DNA from: Allobosea sp. 47.2.35
GTDB taxonomy: Bacteria > Pseudomonadota > Alphaproteobacteria > Rhizobiales > Beijerinckiaceae
Direction of reading: 5' to 3'
NCBI RefSeq assembly: GCF_024655635.1
Contig: NZ_JANLGI010000009.1
Coordinates: forward strand, 62,001 to 126,000
Length of the DNA: 64,000 nucleotides
The notes below the pieces were generated by a model. It saw nothing but the letters and a program-made list of their open reading frames with translations. It did no database searches and was not told the DNA's origin. Position 1 is the first letter of the stretch, and each line of letters opens with the position of its first letter. The translations under genes were made by a program, and so were the position numbers. Positions 54,946-63,870 of this stretch are shown piece after piece.

Positions 54946-55392
54946 GTGCTCGAAGGACTTGCGAATCTGGGCGGCTGGAGCTGGGCCATTCTCGGGCTCG
55001 TCCTGATCGGCGGCGAGATGCTGGCGCCGGGCGTCTTCCTGATCTGGCTCGGATTGGCGGCGCTCGTTACGGGCGCGGTGGTCGGTCTCTTCGGGCTCGG
55101 TTGGCAGGCGGCCTGTATCGTCTTTGCGATTCTTGCGATCGCCTGCGTCGCCGCGGGACGGTTGCTCACGCGCCGCAAGGCCGAAGAGCCGGACGCAGCG
55201 ACCGGGCTCAACGATCGCGGCCGCCAGCTCATCGGCAAGGTCTTCCGGCTGGAGACGACCATGGCGGGCGGCGAGGGGCGCGTGCGCGTCGGCGATTCGT
55301 CCTGGCGCATCGTTGGCCCGGAGCTGCTGGCGGGGGCCGAGGTCAAGGTCGTCAGGGTCGAAGGCTCGACGCTTATCGTCGAGAGGGCCTGA
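54946..55392 (+). CDS. NfeD-family membrane protein
   Basis: A 148-residue protein with a GTG start at 54946 behind GCGGAGG. Two or three membrane segments (WAILGLVLIGGEMLAPGVFLIWLGLAALVTGAVV, then AACIVFAILAIACVAAG) precede a small OB-fold (about 85-148; LIGKVFRLETTMAGGEGRVRVGDSSWRIVGPEL). NfeD proteins are partners of stomatins; this short form lacks the ClpP-like protease domain of long NfeD. It is cotranscribed with the stomatin gene. Confidence 0.92.
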   Translation: MLEGLANLGGWSWAILGLVLIGGEMLAPGVFLIWLGLAALVTGAVVGLFGLGWQAACIVFAILAIACVAAGRLLTRRKAEEPDAATGLNDRGRQLIGKVFRLETTMAGGEGRVRVGDSSWRIVGPELLAGAEVKVVRVEGSTLIVERA

Positions 55393-55496
55393 ACGTCGCC
55401 ATGAGCTTTTTGCATCCGCTGCGCGGTTTTTCGTAGCAGCGTTGCGTTCAGGGCGTTGGCCTCCCGCGTTGCGGGGACTATAGCAACCGCTCCTCC

Positions 55497-56771
55497 ATGA
55501 GCGTGACCTCCATGACCACCGCCAGCGAACGCCTTTCCCTTCCGAAGGACCGCATCAAGGTCCTGCTGCTGGAAGGTATCAACGATTCCGCCGTCGAACT
55601 GCTGGAGCAGGCCGGCTACAGCAATCTCGAAAGGCTGCCGAAGGCGCTCGACCGCGAGGCACTGCTCAAGGCGATCCGGGGCGTGCATGTGCTCGGCATC
55701 CGCTCGCGCACGCAGCTGACGCCGGAAATCTTCGCCGGCGCCGACCGGCTCTTCGCCGTCGGCTGCTTCTCGGTGGGCACGAACCAGGTCGATCTGGAAG
55801 CTGCGCGCCTGCGCGGCGTGCCGGTTTTCAACGCGCCGTTCTCGAACACGCGCAGCGTCGCCGAGCTCACCATCGGCGAGATCGTCATGCTGCTCCGGCG
55901 CATTCCGGACCGTTCGCGCGACGCGCATCAGGGGGGCTGGGACAAGTCGGCCAACGGCTCCTTCGAGGTGCGCGGCAAGACGCTTGGCATCGTCGGCTAC
56001 GGCAATATCGGCAGCCAGCTCTCGACGCTGGCTGAGGCGATGGGCATGCGTGTGATCTATTACGATCACACCGACCGTCTGCGCCACGGCAATACCGAGC
56101 CGACCGTCAGCCTCAACGCCCTGCTCGGCGCCGCCGATATCGTCTCGCTGCATGTGCCGGAGACGGCGCAGACCGCGGGCATGATCGGCGCGGCGCAGAT
56201 CGCGGCGATGAAGAACGGCGCCTATCTCATCAATAATTCGCGCGGCACCGTCGTCGATCTCGATGCGGTCGCGGCGGCGCTGAAGAGCGGCCATCTGGCA
56301 GGGGCGGCCGTCGATGTCTTTCCGGTCGAGCCGGCCTCGAATGCCGAGCGCTTCGTCACGCCGCTGCAGGGCCTCTCCAACGTGATCCTGACCCCGCATA
56401 TCGGCGGCTCGACCGAGGAGGCGCAAGAGCGCATCGGCGCCGAGGTGGCGCGCAAGCTCGTCGATTATTCCGATGTCGGCTCGACGGTCGGCGCGGTGAA
56501 TTTCCCGCAGGTGCAATTGCCGGCGCGCCCGATCGGCACCCGCTTCATCCATGTCCAGCGCAACGTGCCGGGCATGCTGCGGCGGTTGAACGACGTCTTC
56601 GCCAGCCGGCAGGTCAATATCGCGGCGCAGAACTACCAGACCGATGGCGAGGTCGGTTACGTCGTGATGGAGGCGGACGGCGTGTCGAGCAACGAGGCGC
56701 GCGACATCCTGCGCGAAATCCGCGTCCTCGACGGCACGATCCGCGCTCGTCTGCTCTACCAGCGCGACTGA
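55497..56771 (+). CDS. serA: D-3-phosphoglycerate dehydrogenase, short form with ACT domain
   Basis: A 424-residue NAD-dependent enzyme of the serine pathway. Start ATG 55497 (a second ATG five codons on is possible). The substrate domain has GIRSRTQLTPEIFAGADRLFAVGCFSVGTNQVDL; the NAD loop is LGIVGYGNIGSQLSTLAEAMGM; the catalytic His is in ILTPHIGGSTEEAQERIG. The C-terminal ACT domain (about 355-424, RFIHVQRNVPGMLRRLNDVF) is the serine-sensing site. The length and ACT layout resemble E. coli SerA (410 residues), so feedback inhibition is likely. Confidence 0.95.
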   Translation: MSVTSMTTASERLSLPKDRIKVLLLEGINDSAVELLEQAGYSNLERLPKALDREALLKAIRGVHVLGIRSRTQLTPEIFAGADRLFAVGCFSVGTNQVDLEAARLRGVPVFNAPFSNTRSVAELTIGEIVMLLRRIPDRSRDAHQGGWDKSANGSFEVRGKTLGIVGYGNIGSQLSTLAEAMGMRVIYYDHTDRLRHGNTEPTVSLNALLGAADIVSLHVPETAQTAGMIGAAQIAAMKNGAYLINNSRGTVVDLDAVAAALKSGHLAGAAVDVFPVEPASNAERFVTPLQGLSNVILTPHIGGSTEEAQERIGAEVARKLVDYSDVGSTVGAVNFPQVQLPARPIGTRFIHVQRNVPGMLRRLNDVFASRQVNIAAQNYQTDGEVGYVVMEADGVSSNEARDILREIRVLDGTIRARLLYQRD

Positions 56772-56774
56772 GCC

Positions 56775-56960
56775 TCAGGCCTTCTTGGTCTTGGCGCCGG
56801 GCTTGATCGGCGTCTGCGTCGCGACCGGGTCGCTGGCCGGAAAGGTATCCTTCAGCGCCCGGTTGAGCTCGGCATCCTTGCCGTGCTCGCGCGCGGCCTT
56901 GCGTTGCTCCTTCTGTTCCTGACGCAGGCTTTCCCTGGCGGGGTTGGCTGTGGCGGTCAT
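56775..56960 (-). CDS. Small basic protein with DTFPASDPVA motif
   Basis: A 61-residue protein starting at ATG 56960 with a GGGAG site. An Arg/Lys/Glu/Gln-rich charged half (SLRQEQKEQRKAAREHGK) is followed by ELNRALKDTFPASDPVATQTP and a basic tail. Short proteins with the DTFPASDPxA motif are common in Hyphomicrobiales, and the function is unknown to me. Its stop lies 3 bp from the serA stop, in opposite orientation. A longer in-frame extension into the divergent oxidoreductase promoter is rejected. Nucleic-acid binding is possible from charge only. Confidence 0.75.
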   Translation of the reverse strand: MTATANPARESLRQEQKEQRKAAREHGKDAELNRALKDTFPASDPVATQTPIKPGAKTKKA

Positions 56961-57150
56961 GGTCGCTCCCTTCGGTGTGGCTGTCTCGAACAGGAAACGC
57001 GGCTGGGCCGAGCCCGTTCCGCCAGAACGCCAGCGCAGGCGCGCCATGACGAAGCTGGGCTCCCTCTGGACCGTGCTGCCGAGCCTTCCCATCTGGTGAA
57101 GCCTAGCCTTCCCGCCGGATTTCCTCCGGTACCAGCCAGCAGGGGCCGTC

Positions 57151-58143
57151 ATGGTCGCGATCTCCGTCCTCGATCTCGTTCCCGTCGTCGAAGGGGAGGG
57201 GCCGCGCGAGGCGCTGCTGAAATCAACCGACTTGATCCATCATGCCGAGCGGCTCGGCTATACCCGCTACTGGGTGGCCGAACATCACAACATGGTCGGC
57301 ATCGCCAGCGCAGCGACCTCGGTGGTGATCGGGCAGCTCGCTGCGGCGACCAGCACGATCCGCGTCGGCGCCGGCGGCATCATGCTGCCGAACCATGCGC
57401 CGCTCGTCATCGCCGAGCAGTTCGGCACGCTGGAGGCGCTGTTTCCGGGGCGTATCGATCTCGGTCTCGGCCGCGCGCCGGGGACCGACCAGCTCACGCT
57501 CAGGGCGTTGCGCCGCAGCCCGATGTCATCGGACAGTTTCCCGCAGGATGTGCTCGAATTGCAGGCGCTGTTCGCTCCGGCCGGGCCGAACCAGGCGGTC
57601 CGGGCCGTGCCGGGCGAGGGATTGAATGTGCCCCTGTGGATTCTCGGATCGAGCCTGTTCGGCGCGCAGCTCGCGGCCGAGCTCGGCTTGCCCTACAGCT
57701 TCGCCTCGCATTTCGCGCCGGATGCGCTGATGCAGGCGCTCGCGGTCTACCGCGAGCGTTTCAAGCCGTCCGAGCAGCTTGCGACCCCGCATGCAATGCC
57801 CGGCATCAATGTCGTGGCGGCCGATACGGATGAGGAGGCGCGCTATCTCGCGACCTCGCTGCAGCAGCGCTTCGTCGGCATGGTGAGAGGCGCACGCGGC
57901 AAGCTCCAGCCGCCGATCGACGATATCGAGCAGTACTGGTCTCCGGCCGAGAAGGCGCATGTCTCCGGGATGCTGCGCTACGCGTTCATCGGCTCGCCGG
58001 AGACGCTGAAGCGGACGCTTGGCGCCTTCGTGCGCGAGACCGGTGCGGACGAGATCATGATCACCGCCCCGATCTTCGATCATGACAAGCGCAAGCGCTC
58101 GTTCGAGCTTGTGGCCGGGATCGCGAATGAGCTTGGGCGATAA
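57151..58143 (+). CDS. LLM-class flavin-dependent oxidoreductase (MsnO8-type)
   Basis: A 330-residue luciferase-like monooxygenase. [12 protein letters not shown] opens it, followed by [74 protein letters not shown], the conserved central block of the group. These proteins use reduced FMN supplied by a partner reductase. No partner is adjacent. The substrate is unknown. The start is ATG 57151; the preceding 190 bp form a divergent region with the small basic-protein gene. Confidence 0.92.
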   Translation: MVAISVLDLVPVVEGEGPREALLKSTDLIHHAERLGYTRYWVAEHHNMVGIASAATSVVIGQLAAATSTIRVGAGGIMLPNHAPLVIAEQFGTLEALFPGRIDLGLGRAPGTDQLTLRALRRSPMSSDSFPQDVLELQALFAPAGPNQAVRAVPGEGLNVPLWILGSSLFGAQLAAELGLPYSFASHFAPDALMQALAVYRERFKPSEQLATPHAMPGINVVAADTDEEARYLATSLQQRFVGMVRGARGKLQPPIDDIEQYWSPAEKAHVSGMLRYAFIGSPETLKRTLGAFVRETGADEIMITAPIFDHDKRKRSFELVAGIANELGR

Positions 58144-58200
58144 GGCTTTCGCTCCGACGAAGCTGGTTGCCGCCGTGGCGATTGATGCTATTGCGCGTCG

Positions 58201-58230
58201 TTTGCATTTATATTGCAAATGATAATGATT
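58201..58230. promoter_or_regulatory. Candidate Fur/Mur autoregulatory site
   Basis: TTTGCA (58201-58206) and TGCAAA (58214-58219) form a 6-bp dyad 7 bp apart, running directly into AATGATAATGATT, which resembles the GATAATGATAATC Fur box. GATAAT (58221-58226) could be a -10 hexamer. The region lies 50-80 bp before the Fur-family gene and is strikingly AT-rich, so self-regulation by metal status is likely. Confidence 0.6.
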
Positions 58231-58279
58231 TTCTGTTAGGCCTTTTTGCAATTGGCAGCCGGCATTGCTATGGCAAGGC

Positions 58280-58735
58280 ATGACCGAGACCGACCGGCGG
58301 ATTGCCGTCTTCGAGAGCCAGCTGAAAGGGGCCGGGCTGCGCATGACGCAGCAGCGGCGGTTGATCCTGCGCGTGCTGGCGGAAGCCGATGATCACCCCG
58401 ATGCGAAGGGGATTTTCACCCGCGCTTTCGCACATGATCCGACACTATCGCTTTCGACCGTCTACCGGACGATGAAGGTGCTGGAATCGCAGGGCGCAAT
58501 CGAGCGTCATGCCTTCGAGGACGGCATCTCGCGTTACGAGCATGCCGACCAGGAGCACCACGACCACCTGATCGACGTCGATTCGGGCGAGGTGATCGAG
58601 TTCTCCTCGGACGCGATCGAGGAGCTGCAGCGGCGGATCGCGGCGGAGCTGGGCTATGAGCTCGTCCGCCACCGCCTCGAACTCTACGGCCGCAAGAAGC
58701 AGCCGGCGCGCCGGGGCGGCCGCAAGACCTCGTGA
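58280..58735 (+). CDS. Fur-family metalloregulator (Fur/Mur type)
   Basis: A 151-residue protein starting at ATG 58280; a TTG five codons upstream has no clear site. The winged helix (GLRMTQQRRLILRVLAEADDHPDAKGIFTRA, then LSLSTVYRTMKVLESQGAIE) and dimer domain EHHDHLIDVDSGEVIEFSSDAIEELQ are typical. The HHDHLIDVDSG block gives the regulatory metal ligands. No CxxC zinc pairs are present, as in many alphaproteobacterial Fur/Mur and Irr proteins, where the family senses manganese or iron-heme status. Which metal is sensed here cannot be decided by sequence alone. Confidence 0.92.
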   Translation: MTETDRRIAVFESQLKGAGLRMTQQRRLILRVLAEADDHPDAKGIFTRAFAHDPTLSLSTVYRTMKVLESQGAIERHAFEDGISRYEHADQEHHDHLIDVDSGEVIEFSSDAIEELQRRIAAELGYELVRHRLELYGRKKQPARRGGRKTS

Positions 58736-58744
58736 AGTCGCGGC

Positions 58745-59017
58745 TCAGCCGTCGACGACGTCGTCGTACTCGGGGTGCTTCGCGATCCAGCCCGTGAGGA
58801 ACTCGCAGCGCACCACCGCCTTGCGTCCAGTCGCCCGCAGCAACTCGAAGACGCCCTTCGCCAGTTTTGAGCCGACGCCCTGCCCGGCGAACTGGGAGGG
58901 TACCTCGGTATGGACCAGCACCAATCGCTCGCCGTCGCGGCGATAGGCGACGAGCGCGGTGCCGCCGCCGAGCGCGAGTTCGAAGCGGTTCTCCCCGGGG
59001 TTCTCGACGACGTCCAT
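58745..59017 (-). CDS. Small GNAT-like acetyltransferase (YidJ type)
   Basis: A 90-residue protein consisting of just a minimal GNAT core: LVLVHTEVPSQFAGQGVGSKLAKGVFELLRATGRKAVVRCEFLTGWIAKHPEY in substance. QFAGQGVGSKL is the acetyl-CoA loop. These single-domain proteins usually carry a conserved Cys and end in HPEY, as here. The acceptor is unknown. It converges on the Fur-family gene with 9 bp between stops. Confidence 0.9.
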   Translation of the reverse strand: MDVVENPGENRFELALGGGTALVAYRRDGERLVLVHTEVPSQFAGQGVGSKLAKGVFELLRATGRKAVVRCEFLTGWIAKHPEYDDVVDG

Positions 59018-59049
59018 GATAGAGGCTCCTTGAGCTCAGCCTTGCTCAG

Positions 59050-60669
59050 TTATCTCTGCGCTTCGGCGCGCCAGGGATAGCTCCAGGTTTCGGTCAGCGT
59101 CTTTCCGCCGCTTCTCAGGAAGGCACGCATCTCGGCGAGCTGGCCCGGTTCCACGACGACGTCTACGAAGGCGCGGAAGCCCTCGGTCTTGCGGTTCGGC
59201 ACGATGAAGGCGCGGTCGATCCGGCCATAGGCGATCGACGGCACGATCTCGACCTTCTCCGGCTGCTTCAGATAGTAGTCGAGATCGCCGCCGGCGAAAT
59301 CGATGATGAAGCGGCGCGAGCCCTCGGTGACCGGCTCGCCCGAGCCCAGCGCCTTCGGCTTGGCCTGGTAGGTGTTGACCACGCGCCCGCCGGGATGCAG
59401 GTCGCCGGAATCGAGCATCGAGATCAGCTTGTAGCCGAAGGAGAATTCCTTGCCCGGCTCCAGCGGCGTCTTCGGCGCCCAGAGCGCGACGATGTTGTCA
59501 TTGGTCTCGTCGGTGGTCGGCAGCTCGATCAGTTCGACGACGCCCTCGCCCCAGTCGCCTTGCGGCTCGACCCAGTAGGAGGGCCGCAGCTCATAGTTCA
59601 GGTCGAGATCCTGATAGTGCTCGAAGGTGCGGTCGCGCTGCATCAGGCCGAAGCCGCGGATGCCGCGCTCGACAAAGGAGGAGACGGCCTGCTGCTTGGG
59701 ATTGCGCAGCGGGCGCCAGATCCACTCGCCGCTGCCGGAATGGATCATCAGCCCGTCCGAATCGTGCAACTCGCTGCGGAAATCGTCGAAGAAGCGCCGG
59801 TCGTTCTCGCCGGTGAAGAACATCGAGGTCAGCGGCGCGAGACCCAGTTTCTCGATGGTCGTGCGCGGATAGAGCGTCGCCGCGACCTCCACCACCGTGT
59901 CCAGGTCGGGATAGATGGTGAAGCGATAGGCCCCGGTTACCGCCGGAGAGTCGAGCAGGGTATGGATCACGACGCGCTCGGCATTGGCGGCCGGCTGCTC
60001 GATCCAGAATTCGCGGAAGACCGGGAATTCCTCGGCGGCCGTGCCGGCGCCGATGGACAGGCCGCGGGCCGAAAGACCGTAGCGCTGGCCGCGGCCGAGC
60101 ACGCGAAAATAGCTGGCGCCGATGAAGGAGATCAACTCGTCGTAAACGCGGGGGTCGTTGAGCGGGTAGTGCAGGCGGAAGCCGGCGAAGCCGAGATTGA
60201 CCGGCAGCGGCTTGTCGAACTTCACTTTGCCGTAGTCGAACAGGTTCGCGGCATAGGGCACCGGCATGGGCACGCCGTCGCGCACGACGTTCACCGTGAC
60301 CGGACGGGTGAAGAGGAAGCCCGGATGGAACATCTGCATGCGGAAGGGCGAGCCGTTCTGCTGCAGCAAGGCCCGGTCGGGGCGGAAGCGGATGTCGCGC
60401 CAGGAATCGTAGTCGAGCTTTGCCAGCGCCTCGGGGAGCGGCGCGATCGGCTCATAGGGAACGGCGGCGATCTCGCGGGCGCGGCGCTGGACGTCCTCGA
60501 AGCCGAAGCGGGGCTGCGGCGCGGCGTTCTGGGGCGGTGGCGTCTGCGGTTGGCCCTGCGGCTGAGGCTGGGGGCGCGGCTGCTGCGCGAGCAGGACGGA
60601 AGGCGCTGCTGAGAGGCAAAGCGCGGCTGAAAGTCCGCCCAGGACGCGGCGGCGGTCTGTCGTGGTCAT
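59050..60669 (-). CDS. Periplasmic glucan biosynthesis protein (OpgG/OpgD family) with Tat leader
   Basis: A 539-residue protein for osmoregulated periplasmic glucan assembly. Start ATG 60669; the leader MTTTDRRRVLGGLSAALCLS has RRR before a hydrophobic core, which points to Tat export as for E. coli OpgD rather than Sec export as for OpgG. A Gln/Pro-rich linker (about 38-60) precedes the MdoG domain: FGFEDVQRRAREIAAVPYEP, AEEFPVFREFWIEQPAANAERVVIHTLLDSPAVTGAYRF, FERGIRGFGLMQRDRTFEHYQDLDLNYELRPSYWVEP. No opgH glucosyltransferase is nearby in the window. It probably trims or branches glucan chains in the periplasm. Confidence 0.91.
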   Translation of the reverse strand: MTTTDRRRVLGGLSAALCLSAAPSVLLAQQPRPQPQPQGQPQTPPPQNAAPQPRFGFEDVQRRAREIAAVPYEPIAPLPEALAKLDYDSWRDIRFRPDRALLQQNGSPFRMQMFHPGFLFTRPVTVNVVRDGVPMPVPYAANLFDYGKVKFDKPLPVNLGFAGFRLHYPLNDPRVYDELISFIGASYFRVLGRGQRYGLSARGLSIGAGTAAEEFPVFREFWIEQPAANAERVVIHTLLDSPAVTGAYRFTIYPDLDTVVEVAATLYPRTTIEKLGLAPLTSMFFTGENDRRFFDDFRSELHDSDGLMIHSGSGEWIWRPLRNPKQQAVSSFVERGIRGFGLMQRDRTFEHYQDLDLNYELRPSYWVEPQGDWGEGVVELIELPTTDETNDNIVALWAPKTPLEPGKEFSFGYKLISMLDSGDLHPGGRVVNTYQAKPKALGSGEPVTEGSRRFIIDFAGGDLDYYLKQPEKVEIVPSIAYGRIDRAFIVPNRKTEGFRAFVDVVVEPGQLAEMRAFLRSGGKTLTETWSYPWRAEAQR

Positions 60670-60767
60670 GTCTCGTCCGTCATCTCGTCGCAAGCAGCGG
60701 TCAAGGCTCGCTGGTCCGCGACTTAGGTGATCAATTGAGGCCGGTCTAGGGCGGGTCTTCGTCCAGC

Positions 60768-61388
60768 TTACGGCAGCCTATCGCCGCCCGGTCCCGGCGC
60801 AAGCCCGGCGAGTCCTCGCGACAAATCGCCCGGCTCGACGTCGCCGAGCAAGGCGCCCTGAACGACGAAGCCGACGATCATCGCAAGCAGCGCCTTCGCG
60901 GCATCCTCGCCGGAAACCCCGTGCTTCGGCTGGCCGGCCTGAGGGGAGCGGGCAAGCGCCTGTTCCAGCTGCCCCCTGAAGGCGAGGTAGAAGCCGCGCA
61001 TCGTCTCGCGCAACCGCTCGTTGCGCTGCGCCTCGGCCCAGCCGAGCAGGGCGACGCGCTTGAGATCGTAGCCTTGCCGGACCGTGAAGCCGTCGATAGT
61101 CGTGGTGATCTGTTGCAGCAGCTGGGCCGGCGCCGGCGCGGGAGTGGCCTGCAGGAGAGGGGCGACCAGCGCCGTCAGGCCCGAGAGCGAGGTGGTGACC
61201 GCCGCCAGGATCAGCTCGTCCTTGCTGGGATAATACGAATAGACCGCTCCAGCCGACAGCCCCGATGCCCGGATGATGTCGTCCATCGTCGTGGCATGCA
61301 GCCCTTCCTTCTGAAAGCAGGCCCAGGCCGCTTCGAGGATCTGGGCCCTGCGGGCTGCGCGCTTCTCGTCTGAAATCTTCGGCATCAT
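60768..61388 (-). CDS. TetR/AcrR-family regulator
   Basis: A 206-residue repressor. The TetR DNA-binding domain is residues 8-55 (KRAARRAQILEAAWACFQKEGLHATTMDDIIRASGLSAGAVYSYYPSKDELI in substance). The helical ligand domain is not alike to any member I recognise. Two adjacent ATG codons (61388, 61385) are possible. It is divergent from the lactonase-like gene over 87 bp and likely controls it and itself. Confidence 0.9.
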   Translation of the reverse strand: MMPKISDEKRAARRAQILEAAWACFQKEGLHATTMDDIIRASGLSAGAVYSYYPSKDELILAAVTTSLSGLTALVAPLLQATPAPAPAQLLQQITTTIDGFTVRQGYDLKRVALLGWAEAQRNERLRETMRGFYLAFRGQLEQALARSPQAGQPKHGVSGEDAAKALLAMIVGFVVQGALLGDVEPGDLSRGLAGLAPGPGGDRLP

Positions 61389-61475
61389 TTCAAAATAAAA
61401 CGAACGCTCCCTCTTTACAAGGCAAAGGCATCGCGTTTAAGAAAACGAATGACCGTTCTTTTTGGAGAGGCGAGC
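61389..61475. promoter_or_regulatory. Divergent TetR/lactonase control region with repeated AAAACGAA
   Basis: AAAACGAACG (61397-61406) and AAAACGAATG (61442-61451) are near-identical direct copies 45 bp apart. The right copy is followed by ACCGTTCTTTTT, making an imperfect inverted repeat (AACG...CGTT). The whole interval is A/T-rich. These are candidate TetR-family operators covering both promoters. Confidence 0.45.
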
Positions 61476-62312
61476 ATGATTAGGGTGACGGCGATCGAGG
61501 CGGGCAAGGCGCGGATGAAGACCGCGCAGCGCACAGGGCGGGAAGGGCGCGGCGGTATCGGAAGGAAGATCGACATCTTCCGCGATCCGAACTGGGTTGA
61601 GCCGCTGCCGATCCTGTGCTTCCTGGTCGAGCACCCGGAAGGGCGCTTCCTCGTCGATACCGGCGACACCTGGCGCAATTCTGTGCCGGGCTACCTGCCG
61701 GGCTGGAATCCCTTCTACAAGCAGGTGCAGATCCGGGTGGCGCCGCATGAGGAGGTCGGCTCGCGGCTGTTGGCGTTGGGTTTCGATCCCGCGACGGACA
61801 TCGACACGGTCATCCTCACCCATTTCCATCATGACCACACAGGTGGCCTCGACCACTTTCCGCGAAGCCGCATCGTCGGCCCGCGCGCGAACCATGCCAT
61901 CTCGACAGGACTGCGCGGGATGATGACCGGCTGCCTGCCGCAGCGCTGGCCGGTCTGGCTGAAGCCGGACCTCGTCGTGATGGACGGGCCCGCGGTCGGG
62001 CCGTTTCCGGCATCGCATGCACTCACGCGGGATGGCCGCATCCTGCTGGTGCCGACGCCCGGCCATGTCGATGGGCATGTCGCGGTGATCGTGCGTGGCG
62101 AAGGCGTCACGTATTTCCTCGCGGGCGACGCCACCTATTCGCAGGCCAATCTCCTCGCCGGCCAGACCGACGGCGTCACCAACGATCCCGCGACCGCGGT
62201 CGCGACCTTGCAGGCGATCCTTCGCTTCGCTGCCGAGGAGCCGACGATCCTGCTGCCCGCGCACGATCCCGAAGGTCCGGCGCGGCTCGCCGCCGGTGCC
62301 GTCCTCGCCTGA
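61476..62312 (+). CDS. Metallo-beta-lactamase-fold hydrolase, N-acyl homoserine lactonase-like
   Basis: A 278-residue enzyme starting at ATG 61476 behind GGAGAGG. The dinuclear zinc motif is LTHFHHDHTGGLDHFP (about 114-129), with VPTPGHVDGHVAV and FLAGDATYSQANLL completing the ligands. The PLPILCFLVEHPEGRFLVDTGDT start is typical of the AiiA/AttM-related group that opens the lactone ring of acyl-homoserine lactone signals, though other lactones and esters are possible. No AHL synthase or LuxR gene is in the window. It is divergent from a TetR gene. Confidence 0.88.
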   Translation: MIRVTAIEAGKARMKTAQRTGREGRGGIGRKIDIFRDPNWVEPLPILCFLVEHPEGRFLVDTGDTWRNSVPGYLPGWNPFYKQVQIRVAPHEEVGSRLLALGFDPATDIDTVILTHFHHDHTGGLDHFPRSRIVGPRANHAISTGLRGMMTGCLPQRWPVWLKPDLVVMDGPAVGPFPASHALTRDGRILLVPTPGHVDGHVAVIVRGEGVTYFLAGDATYSQANLLAGQTDGVTNDPATAVATLQAILRFAAEEPTILLPAHDPEGPARLAAGAVLA

Positions 62313-62345
62313 ATCCTGTGCTCTGATCGCCTCGAAAGGTGCGCC

Positions 62346-63455
62346 ATGAAGGCCGAACGCTTCATCCGGATGCCGCAGACCGCCTGGATCTATCCCATGC
62401 TCGCCGCGCTGTTCTATGCCGTGGCCTCCGCCCTAGGCTTCTCCGAGGGGCTGGCGCCGGGCTCCATGGGCTTCGTGCTGGCGGTGCTTCTCATGCCCGT
62501 TCTGTTCGGCGCGATCTTCGCTGCCGTCTATCATGCCGAGGTCCTCGCCCACCGGACCGGCGAGCCCTATGGCACGCTGATCCTGACCGCGGCCGTGACG
62601 GTCATCGAGGTTGCGCTGATCGCTTCCGTGATGATGTCGGGTGCGGAGGGGGCGCCGACGCTGGCGCGCGACACGGTCTATGCCGTGGTGATGACCGTCT
62701 GCACGGGTCTGGCTGGCATCTGCATCCTTGTCGGCGGCTTGCGCTATCGCGAGCAGAGCTTTCGTGTGCCCGGAGCGGGTGCCTACCTGACGGTGCTGAT
62801 GGTGCTGGCGACGCTGACGCTGATCCTGCCGAACTACACGCAGCACGCCTCCGGCCCAAGCTACTCCTCGGCGCAGCTCGTCTTCGTCGCCGTCGCGACG
62901 CTGCTGCTTTACGGCGCCTTTCTCTATATCCAGACCGTGCGCCACCGCGACTACTTCATCGTGCCGGCGCCGCATCATGACTGGCATTTCGAGCCTTCGG
63001 CGAAGCGGCTGGCGGTCAGCGGCGCGCTTCTGCTGCTCGCGCTCGTCGCCATCGTGCTGCTCTCGAAGAAATTCGCCGTCATCGTTGAACTGGGCCGGGT
63101 CGCGGCGGGCGCGCCGCCGCAGGCCACCGGCCTCGTCGTTGCCATGCTGATCCTGCTGCCCGAGGGTATCGCCGCCGTGCAGGCCGCCCGCAACGATGCC
63201 CTCCAGAAGGCGCTCAACCTGGCGCTGGGGTCGGCGCTCGCCACCATCGGCATGACCTTTCCGGCGGTGGCGGTCGTCACCCTCCATCTCGGCAAGCCGC
63301 TTACGCTCGGCCTCGAACCCTCGGCCATGATCCTGCTGGCGCTGACCATGCTGGTCAGCACGCTGACTTTCGCGACCGGGCGCACCCATATGTTGCATGG
63401 GCTTGTCCATCTCGTGATCTTCGCGACCTTCCTCTTCCTCAGCTTCCAGCCCTGA
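62346..63455 (+). CDS. chaA: Calcium:proton antiporter
   Basis: A 369-residue inner-membrane cation/proton exchanger with about eleven membrane segments. LTAAVTVIEVALIASVMMSGAEGAPTLARDTVYAVVMTVCTG has the acidic alpha-1 repeat (VIEVALI), and LVVAMLILLPEGIAAVQAARNDALQKALNLALGSALATIG the second (LLPEGI). Length and layout match ChaA of E. coli (366 residues), which exports calcium or sodium at high pH. It starts 33 bp after the lactonase-like gene. Confidence 0.93.
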   Translation: MKAERFIRMPQTAWIYPMLAALFYAVASALGFSEGLAPGSMGFVLAVLLMPVLFGAIFAAVYHAEVLAHRTGEPYGTLILTAAVTVIEVALIASVMMSGAEGAPTLARDTVYAVVMTVCTGLAGICILVGGLRYREQSFRVPGAGAYLTVLMVLATLTLILPNYTQHASGPSYSSAQLVFVAVATLLLYGAFLYIQTVRHRDYFIVPAPHHDWHFEPSAKRLAVSGALLLLALVAIVLLSKKFAVIVELGRVAAGAPPQATGLVVAMLILLPEGIAAVQAARNDALQKALNLALGSALATIGMTFPAVAVVTLHLGKPLTLGLEPSAMILLALTMLVSTLTFATGRTHMLHGLVHLVIFATFLFLSFQP

Positions 63456-63744
63456 GGAGGGCGAGTGTGGCCGCTCTGGCGCCGGCGGGCTCGGCAACGG
63501 AAGCCGGCCCCGCGAGAAGCGCAGCTAACCCCTAGCCGGCGAAGGGCTTTTTGTCGGTAACCCGTTCGCGAGAGGACGCGGATCGGCCTTGCAAAAAAAT
63601 GCGGTTCCGGGTGCATAAAACACTTGTGGTCGGGGGCGAGCGTCCGTATATCGCGTTCACCCAATTCGCACGTGCCTGTGGCCGCGTGCTGGTCGGTGGG
63701 CATCCGGACAAGAGGCCGGACAGCCGCCAGGGGTTGGAGGACGG

Positions 63745-63870
63745 ATGGAGGGGATGGACATCCCTCAAATCACGCCTCCCGGTTTCCGCAAGGAGGCCGT
63801 TCCCCGACACAGACCGGCAGCCGGAGGCAAAACCGGCGAACCCCGAATCTCCACGGGGGACGCAGCTTAA
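63745..63870 (+). CDS. Candidate 41-residue small protein or leader peptide
   Basis: ATG at 63745 lies 4 bases after GGAGG (63736-63740), and the frame runs 41 codons to TAA. A second in-frame ATG at 63754 sits close behind GAGGGG. The peptide opens MEGMDIPQITPPGFRKEAV and is rich in Pro, Gly and Arg, with no run of one amino acid that would mark a classic attenuator. The stop codon lies within GCTTAAAGC, 18 bp before a T6 run. It may be a chance frame in high-GC DNA, a real small protein or a leader peptide. Confidence 0.35.
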   Translation: MEGMDIPQITPPGFRKEAVPRHRPAAGGKTGEPRISTGDAA

